DNA from: Isoetes taiwanensis
Lineage: Eukaryota > Streptophyta > Lycopodiopsida > Isoetales > Isoetaceae
Assembly: GCA_021234155.1 (NCBI GenBank)
Contig: JAJEKV010000005.1
Coordinates: 14,813,468 to 14,877,467 of the forward strand
DNA length: 64,000 nucleotides
Direction: 5' to 3'
Shown here: piece by piece, positions 57,546-64,000 of the stretch
Layout: each line of letters opens with the position of its first letter
Numbering within the stretch: the first letter of the stretch is position 1
Position numbers and translations under genes: made by a program
The notes under the pieces: generated by a model
What the model was told of the DNA's origin: nothing
The model's input: only the letters and a program-made list of their open reading frames with translations
Databases searched by the model: none

Positions 57546-57900
57546 TTGGATTGTTGGTCCATAATGTTGTTTGGTTCTAATTCTTGGGGTATTCATTCTA
57601 CTCATAAGTTTCCCTTTCACTATACTTCTAAAGTTCCTATTTTTAATACGTAAAAAATTTCTATTGTTGGTCTATAATGGTGTTTTTTTCTCATAATCGC
57701 GACATTTATTGCATTTTTAAGTTTCTCTTAGACTATCTAGAGTTTTTCCTCCTGTTGCATTGTTGGTCTATAGTGTTGTATGATTCTCATTCCTAGGGTA
57801 TTTGTTCCACTTCTAAGTTTCCCTTTAACTACCTAAATTTTTTCTTATTTCTACATTGTTGATCTATAGGTGTTGTTTGTTCCGTGACTTTATTGAATAG
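57546..57900. repeat. minisatellite of about four units near the LINE
   Basis: Units starting TTGTTGGTC(C/T)ATA begin at about 57551, 57665, 57764 and 57848 (spacing about 115, 99 and 85). Each continues with GTTGT(T/A)TG(G/A)TTCT, a GGGTATT segment and TAAGTTTCCCTTT. They are AT-rich and non-coding. Confidence 0.75.
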
Positions 57901-58083
57901 ATCTAGTGTCCCTAATTTTAGATTGGCATGCCATTGCCGAAGTCCATTGTTATGGTGACATCTAATATAAAAAAGTTCCTATACATAACAATTAAAGCGC
58001 ATAGAGATGAATTATACCATGTTGAATGTGGTTGGATTCAAGGTTCCTCGAAGATTCTTTTTGACACATTAGCTGTGGAGCAC

Positions 58084-60417
58084 TTTTTTTTTTTTTTTTT
58101 TTTTTTTTGAAGGACGAAAGCCAAAAAGTTTATTAATCAGAGAAAAAGTACAAAATTTACATGTCTCATCTAACTGGCCACAGGAGCACGATCCTGGAGC
58201 ACAATGTACTTACTCCAGAATAGGAGACTAATGATAAGAATCAATTCGAAGATACTGAATCCAGATGCGTTCCACCAGTTCTGAGTCAAGGGAAGAACAC
58301 TCGTAGGCTGTCAATATCTTTTTCTGGCCCACTGTAATAACACTGTGTGCAGATGAATAAATGCCCTGAAAGATGTGGTGTCTGCGACGCTCCCATATTG
58401 ACCATATGAGCCAACCGGAACCAAGATGAAATGCCCTTTGTTTAGCTGGAGGCCATGCGTTGGGATAGGACGCCAAAAGGATGCATCGGCAGTCCAACGT
58501 ACTGTTAAACAAACCTTGTAGCCAGGACCACGCTGGTTGAACCTCAGGACAATCAAAGAGACAATGCTCAAGAGTCTCAACGTCCGAGAGGCAGAGCGGG
58601 CATACTGCAGATATGCGAGGATCATAGCGATGTCGAAAGGCATTAACCCGCAGCACTTTGTGGATAACCCGCCCGCCACAGTCTGAGAGACTTTAGGGTG
58701 GAGCAACCTATCCCAAAGCCATCGCCATATGTATGCGACACAAAGTGGGTCGTGGAACATGTAGGTGCCACCCATCCGCAACCGGAGGGGTTGTGGTGCT
58801 AAAAGAAGACGATATCTCGATCCGACAAATTGCTTGCCTTTGTGAATATTTTCATGACAGCCCCATGGCACCCTTTCAAAGAACACCAACTTGCACTATG
58901 AGAGGCAAATTTTCTCGACCTTCTCCCATAGAGATACATCCCAACGAGAGAGCGGGAACTTTGCCTCAAATTCGTGCCAAGACAAGAGGGCGACCCTCCT
59001 CGTACCATGCTTAAATAGAGACAACACCGCAAGAACCCATCGCCTCTCGTGTAAGGGGATGAACCGGAGCTGCCAATGGAGGTGCCGAGGGGTCTCGGAG
59101 GCATGGTGCCCACCACCATAGAGTCTCCAATAGGGTGTGGATAGAGGGCATGGCCGAAAAGATGTCCGATCGCCTCCCATGCTGCCAACAAGCCACGCAA
59201 AAATGGAGAAGCGCTTGAAAAAGGGCAGCAGAGTCCAAATAAAGCCCAAGGTAGGACTGGTTTGTGACCTTCTTGCCTAGAGGGATACAAAGGTGACCAA
59301 GAGCTTGTCTAAGAAGGAGGAACTGGGAGAGTCATCCTCACCATTCAGGAGTCTCCAAATGAACTTTGAAATAAGCACTTTGCTCTGCAAAGAAGAAGTC
59401 CATCATACCCGCACCACCACACCGCCCATTTTGGAAGGATGCACTTCGACCAAGCCACCTTAACCACAACACCTTCCTCAGTACCCGCCCAAATAAAGTT
59501 CCGAACTATTGCAATGAGCTCACGCACTTTGATCTGTGGTGCTAGCAGTAAGGATGCCATATAAACATGGGTACTACTAAGGACTGACTTGGCCACTGTA
59601 ATGCGACCTGCAAGAGACAACTTAGCAGTGGACCACCAGAACAAGTGCTTCTCCAAACCCCTAATGATCTCCTCCCATGCAGCTCCCATAGTAACATGGA
59701 TGCCAACTGGAATCCCCAACAACTTGATGGCCTGTCCATGCGCAAGTAATTTCCATGGATAATCGTGAACACATGCCGGAGCCGGATTATCCAATGTCCA
59801 CAAAGCTGTACACTTCTGCCACCCCACAAGAACACCGGAAGCCAGTGAAAAAGTGTCTAAAAGCATTTTGGCAGCAGCAAGATTCTCATCATTAGCGACT
59901 AGGAAGAGGAACGTATCGTCTGCATATTGATTGCAAACCTCTTGTGTGTCGTCCTCCATTGCAAGACCATGGAGAAGTCCCTCTGTCGTTGCAATGGTGA
60001 ATAACTGTGACAAAGCCTCTGCAACAATTGTGAAAAGCAATGGTGCTAAAGGGCATCCCTGGCGAATACCACGACCGAGTGAAAAGGCATGTGACGGCTC
60101 ACCATGGAATAGGACAGTCGCCCGAGCAGAGATATGCAGCTTCATAATATCTGATGTGAATTGTTCCCCAAATCCCAGTCTTAGCATACAACGACGCATG
60201 AATTCCCAGCTGACACTGTCATAAGCTTTTGCAAAATCAAGCTTAAGGTATACAACTGGAAGGTTTTGCCTACGTGCCCAATAAATTCCCAGCAGCAGCA
60301 ACATTATTCAAAATGCACCGTTTTGGAAGAAAACCTGACTGGGTTGTTGAGATGGACTCTGCCAAGATGTCCTTTACCCGCTCTGCAAAAGCCTTGGCGA
60401 AGAATGGAGTTAGGGAG
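58084..60417 (-). mobile_element. 5'-truncated LINE (L1 type) with poly(A) tail
   Basis: A run of 25 T on the plus strand (58084-58108) is the poly(A) tail of a minus-strand LINE. Reading down from 60417, the RT gives FAKAFAERVKDILAESISTT, QSGFLPKRCI, LKLDFAKAYDSVSWEFMRRC, RGIRQGCPLAPLLF and CNQYADDTFLFLVANDENLA (clean frame 59345-60304). The end gives CPLCLSDVETLEHCLFDCPE (58550-58610), the zinc-binding domain after plant LINE RTs, and stops at 58228. Frame shifts lie near 60300, 59345, 58890 and 58650. The endonuclease domain and ORF1 are missing, as in most LINE insertions, which are 5' truncated. Confidence 0.92.
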
Positions 60418-60440
60418 CACTTTCTCCCTAACTCCATTCT
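60401..60440. repeat. perfect 17-bp inverted repeat at LINE 5' end
   Basis: AGAATGGAGTTAGGGAG (60401-60417), a six-base loop, and its exact reverse complement (60424-60440). The left arm is LINE sequence, since it reads as part of the RT frame on the minus strand. The right arm lies outside the readable LINE and looks like a fold-back copy. Confidence 0.9.
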
Positions 60441-60711
60441 CAATAAACTAGAATTAATAGAAACAAATTATCCATTAGGTGTCTTGAGAAATACATGGGT
60501 TGTGGCTCTCTTGGCCCTACAGATATTTTCAAGGTGGAGACTGAAAAGGTGGATGGTAGGATTGAAGTTGGGATATTTAGTGACACCTAAATGCATAGTG
60601 GTTAGGTGTCAAGTTTGGATCATCAAATGTACTTTTTATTAAGTTTAACGTATGAACATTGTTGGAAAAAGAAGCGGGAATGAATACGAATGTGTTTGAA
60701 ACTATTTTACT

Positions 60712-61071
60712 TTGATGTTTGTTTTTTCCTCGACCATTCATGACATCGATGTGAGTTTGACCAATACTCAGAGATGTCGCAAGGGATTTGGAGTGTCTGC
60801 CAGAGATGGAAAATCACGGAAGTACAGACGAAATCAGATTGCCTTACATATAGCATCGTATAGAAAGCGCGCTCCTTCAACAATGACAAAGAAATTGCAG
60901 TTGCAAGTGGATAAGCTATCTGACGAGTTAGATAAGATATCTAAGGATAATGTGACTCGTTCAATCAGTATTAAAAGGCTCGTCGCACAGTTAAGCCGTC
61001 TTCACCGACTACTACAAATTGTCGAGGCAAATGATGCTGTCGTGAAGGCAATTTTAGGAGGAGAGATGTAG
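60712..61071 (+). CDS. coiled-coil ORF upstream of Helitron Rep
   Basis: A 119-codon open frame. Its second half, TKKLQLQVDKLSDELDKISK and RLVAQLSRLHRLLQIVEAND, has a heptad-like spacing of Leu/Ile and should form a coiled coil. The first half is basic. It precedes the Helitron Rep gene in the same orientation. It may be an exon of that gene or a separate Helitron ORF. I do not recognise the family. Confidence 0.45.
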   Translation: MMFVFSSTIHDIDVSLTNTQRCRKGFGVSARDGKSRKYRRNQIALHIASYRKRAPSTMTKKLQLQVDKLSDELDKISKDNVTRSISIKRLVAQLSRLHRLLQIVEANDAVVKAILGGEM

Positions 61072-61099
61072 ATGTCTTGGTCACTTCGAACATCTATAA

Positions 61100-61500
61100 A
61101 CCAATAATGGCTCCTTATTTAGATAATCACACTATGACTATTGACCTATTATAAGATACATGTGTTTGTGATATAATAAACCTGCTGCCATTATAGATCC
61201 ATTGAATTATGAATTATGCTAATGGTACATCTATTGAGTGATCGATGAATTATGCTAATGTTACGTCTATTGAATGAATGATGAATTGTGCTAATGGTAT
61301 TATTTCTCTAATTTCAACAACAGACACCCAATCAAGGCTAGTTCGTATCGTACGAGGGAAGGCATTTTCGGGGGAAACAAAACCACGTAAATTATTCTTC
61401 TACATCGTTGTGCTCAAAAAGTTTACCTGATCGCACCAGAGTTAATTAAACATGGATGATAATGCATCAAACTCCACCGAAAGTCATATGAAGGCGAGAG
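61100..61500. other. gap between coiled-coil ORF and Helitron Rep
   Basis: AT-rich, with a triplicated ATTGA(A/G)T...ATGAATTATGCTAATGGTA segment at about 61200-61300. No gene was seen. It could be an intron. Confidence 0.45.
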
Positions 61501-61589
61501 AGACGAGACGTTTATACAACTTTGCGAGCAATGGCAAGAGAGCGTGCTAGATAACACCTATCTGGGCGGATAGGGGAAGTACCTCGTTT

Positions 61590-64000
61590 TGCAACAGTAG
61601 TAGATTTTAGGGAGAGGAGACAACAGAGGGATAGAGAACGATATGCAAGTCTAAGTGAGAATGCTCGAGAGGTAGTGCATGAGAGAGCAAGGCAACGATC
61701 AAGACAACGTCGATCTAGGTCGACAAACACAATTGGAACTAGAATAGATGAGGATGTCCCAACCCCAAGTGTGCCATCGACTAGTGGAAGTGAGTTAAAT
61801 GATGGGTCGTCGACAGTTGCAGGCGAGCATACTACATATAGGACAGGATGGTATGTACGATTAAGTGAGGAAGATAGGGAGAGAGTGCGTCGTATGCAAA
61901 GGGAGCGTTATGCGAATTTATCTTCTGAGGATAAGGACCATATACGACTAATGAGAAGAGAATGATATGCAAACATGGAGGCTGTAGATACATCATCTAC
62001 CTATACTGATGTGGAGATAGGTAATGTAGACGGCGACTCAGTGTTGAGGATGCGGGCGCATTGGCAAGCTCGTGCACAGCACATGAGACTATCAATCAAC
62101 CGAACATTCACGATGTGTACTTGGAGTAATCGATGCACGTATTGTCAGATTACGTTATTGAACGTCGAAAACGATGGGTTTTGTTATAATAAAGGTAGGT
62201 GGTTACTGCCACAACTACCTCCTTTGCCGGACTCGCTGGTAAATTTTTACGACATGCCGGGTTTCGGCCAGATATGTAGAAAGATAAACATGTTATTTTG
62301 TTTTAGTGTGCTTGGAGTCGATGGAGAGTTTGTCAATTTAAATTTTCCTTCGTCAGTGATGATTATGGGTCGTACTTACCATCGTTTGCTTCCAACAAGA
62401 GACACAGGAAATCCCATACATTGGTACATATATGATGATTCACAACGTTATGCACAAGCGAAGCTCCAAGGAGTACCATTCCAATGGATTGGTTGTATTG
62501 GGTCAATTCTTGATCAGGTGAATCCATTTATTAAAAGTCTTCGGACGATGGGAAGTATGCATATGCCTTTAGCATATATTACGATTGAAGGAATTATTGG
62601 GAGTGATGAAATAGCAGCAATTGCAGAGGTCAACAACACGGCTGATATTGCATCCCGAGTTGCTGGGTTCTGGGCTCGAGATGAAGGTGAACCGACCTTC
62701 ATGAATATTCTTGATCCCATGTATGAACCTTTGCAGTATCCACTATTTTTCCCACATGGTACACCAGGGTGGGGTCCTAAGAATGAATGTGGTTTCACGC
62801 AGTTACAATGGTATATGGCAGGGCTCTTGCATGAGGATAGATTCCTTCGACTAGGTCGTTTATGTGGAGAATACCTAGTTGACATGTATTCAAGGATTGA
62901 GGATGCGCGTCTAAATTACTTTAGAATATCCACCTTTCAAAATAGGAGAATTCCATATGATGAGGATTATTCTGAGCGCAAAAACGATGAACAGAATGAT
63001 GTTATCTTGCCTTCATCATTGGTGTTCTGTACAGGTTGCAGATGCCTTAGCACTTTCTAGGTCGAAGGGTCGTCCAACTTTATTTGTTACGATGACGACG
63101 AATACGGACGGACTGTTGTGCGGTGTTTTCATTGGAGATTGCAGCGATTAAAGAAATTGTTACATAAGTTTTTTCAGTGCGTGTCATACATAATTACGGT
63201 AGTAGAGTTTCAAAAACGAGGTCTTCCACACACACATCTTGTGTTACGTACTGACTGCGACATACCAATAGAATGTGTTGATGAGATTATATCTACAGAA
63301 CTACCAAGTGATCCGATTATTCGAGAACAGGTTCAAAAATTTATGATTCATAGACATTCTAACAGATGTTCACCACGCAATACTCCTTGCTGCTATAGCT
63401 ATCCAAAACTAGTTAATCCAACTACCAATCTTGACTCAAAGGGCTATGTGCAATACAGGAGAAGGAGTGTAGATGATGCATGGGTAGTTCCGTATAATGC
63501 TTTCTTGCTCCATGAACTCGACTGTCATATTATGGTTGACATTGCATCCACCGTGCACGTCTTCTCCTATCTCTACGGTTATATATACAAGGGATTTGAC
63601 ACTGAAAAATTCAGATATCTGAAGGGGTACATACACGTGCAGAAACATCCTTAGGTCCTAACCAACAACGAGCTCGAACTACACAAACTATACATGTGTG
63701 TGGCGAGCATACAAGTCATGATGCAGGTCAAGATTCTGAACACACTTCACAAGGGCAAAGTACTGGAGCAGGCCAAGGGATACATACACGTGTAGGAGCA
63801 ACTTTAGGTCCTAACCGACAGTGAGCTCGGACTAAAGCTACACATGTGAGTGGCGAGAATACAAATCATGACACAGATCAAGGTTCTGGACACGCTTCAC
63901 AAGGGTATGCTACTGGAGTAGGTCAAAGGAATGAGATACAGGAGTACTTGAAGGCACATTATCTTTCAGCCATGGAGGCGTCTTGGAGAATAATGTCATA
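61590..64000 (+). pseudogene. Helitron Rep/helicase gene, N-terminal part, runs off the window
   Basis: An Arg-rich start with RERYASLSENAREVV and RERYANLSSEDKDHIRLMRR (61640-61960) resembles the repeats before plant Helitron Rep proteins. After one TGA a clean frame (61975-63060) carries the cysteine motif CTYCQITLLNVENDGFCYNK and the Helitron-like N domain up to NDVILPSSLV. Shifts follow, then SKGRPTLFVTMTTNTD (63062-63110) and the HUH endonuclease segment VVEFQKRGLPHTHLVLR (63201-63250; His-x-His). YLYGYIYKGFD (63575-63600) carries the tyrosine region. The frame then passes a duplicated linker and resumes as EIQEYLKAHYLSAMEASWRI (63936-63995). Rep nicks DNA for rolling-circle transposition. 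The helicase half lies beyond the window. Several breaks make this copy non-autonomous as written. Confidence 0.88.
63627..63930 (+). repeat. 153-bp in-frame tandem duplication in Helitron Rep
   Basis: 63627-63779 and 63780-63930 are copies of one unit of 153 bases (51 codons). They encode a Gln/Thr/Ser/Gly/His-rich linker: VHTRAETSLGPNQQRARTTQ in the first, IHTRVGATLGPNRQ-stop-ARTK in the second. The unit length is a multiple of three, and the frame is continuous with the Rep domain that follows. Confidence 0.8.

Noticed and set aside
1-64000. CRISPR arrays, tRNA or rRNA genes
   Set aside because: No regularly spaced identical repeats with unique spacers and no tRNA-like or rRNA-like stretch was seen; tandem repeats here have decayed units and no spacers. 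A tRNAscan run was not possible.

Overview
The window looks like nuclear DNA of a land plant with a large, repeat-rich genome. The plant-type genes are split by short introns, and one intron in this window grew to about 13.7 kb through a transposon. A relic of a land-plant organelle-RNA-editing PPR protein, Ty3/gypsy retrotransposons, LINEs and a plant-type Helitron are also present. A fern or other large-genome plant would fit, but nothing here fixes the species.

Layout. 1-11.8 kb is mostly repeat debris: a pentanucleotide microsatellite, two diverged copies of one host-gene-like fragment, a G-rich purine tract, a PPR relic on the minus strand, and a minisatellite of hairpins. 11.84-32.3 kb holds the pieces, in order, of a homologue of the splicing factor SMU1 on the plus strand. 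Its first intron contains a 13 kb Ty3/gypsy element (A, minus strand, 12129-25118). Its last intron of about 5 kb holds an antisense relic of a SEN1-type helicase. 33.8-34.4 kb is a LINE relic. 35.15-37.07 kb is the one clearly intact gene: a nine-exon Maf-like nucleotide pyrophosphatase on the minus strand (206 aa). 40.42-40.91 kb is a single-exon hypothetical gene with a Cys-rich end. Ty3/gypsy element B (plus strand, 41004-54246) is inserted about 90 bp past its stop codon. 54.2-58 kb shows no recognisable gene and ends in a minisatellite. 58.08-60.42 kb is a 5'-truncated LINE with a poly(A) tail (minus strand). From 60.7 kb to the window edge runs a Helitron Rep/helicase gene.

Elements A and B are inverted copies of one family: LTRs of about 1.5-1.65 kb, a tRNA-iMet primer-binding site, a polypurine tract, and gag-protease-RT-RNase H-integrase-chromodomain. 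Unusually, both carry two extra ORFs between the 5' LTR and gag. Each extra ORF is preceded by a duplicated module made of two copies of an imperfect palindrome plus a TATAAATAG box. This conserved design (module-ORF1-module-ORF2-gag-pol) is the most interesting candidate system in the window.

Most repeat-derived reading frames are broken by many one- or two-base gaps, whereas the Maf gene is free of breaks. Paired copies often differ where one has CAG or CTG, so part of the damage may be sequencing or assembly error in methylated DNA rather than true decay. Exon limits and frames were read by eye; no alignment or database search was run.
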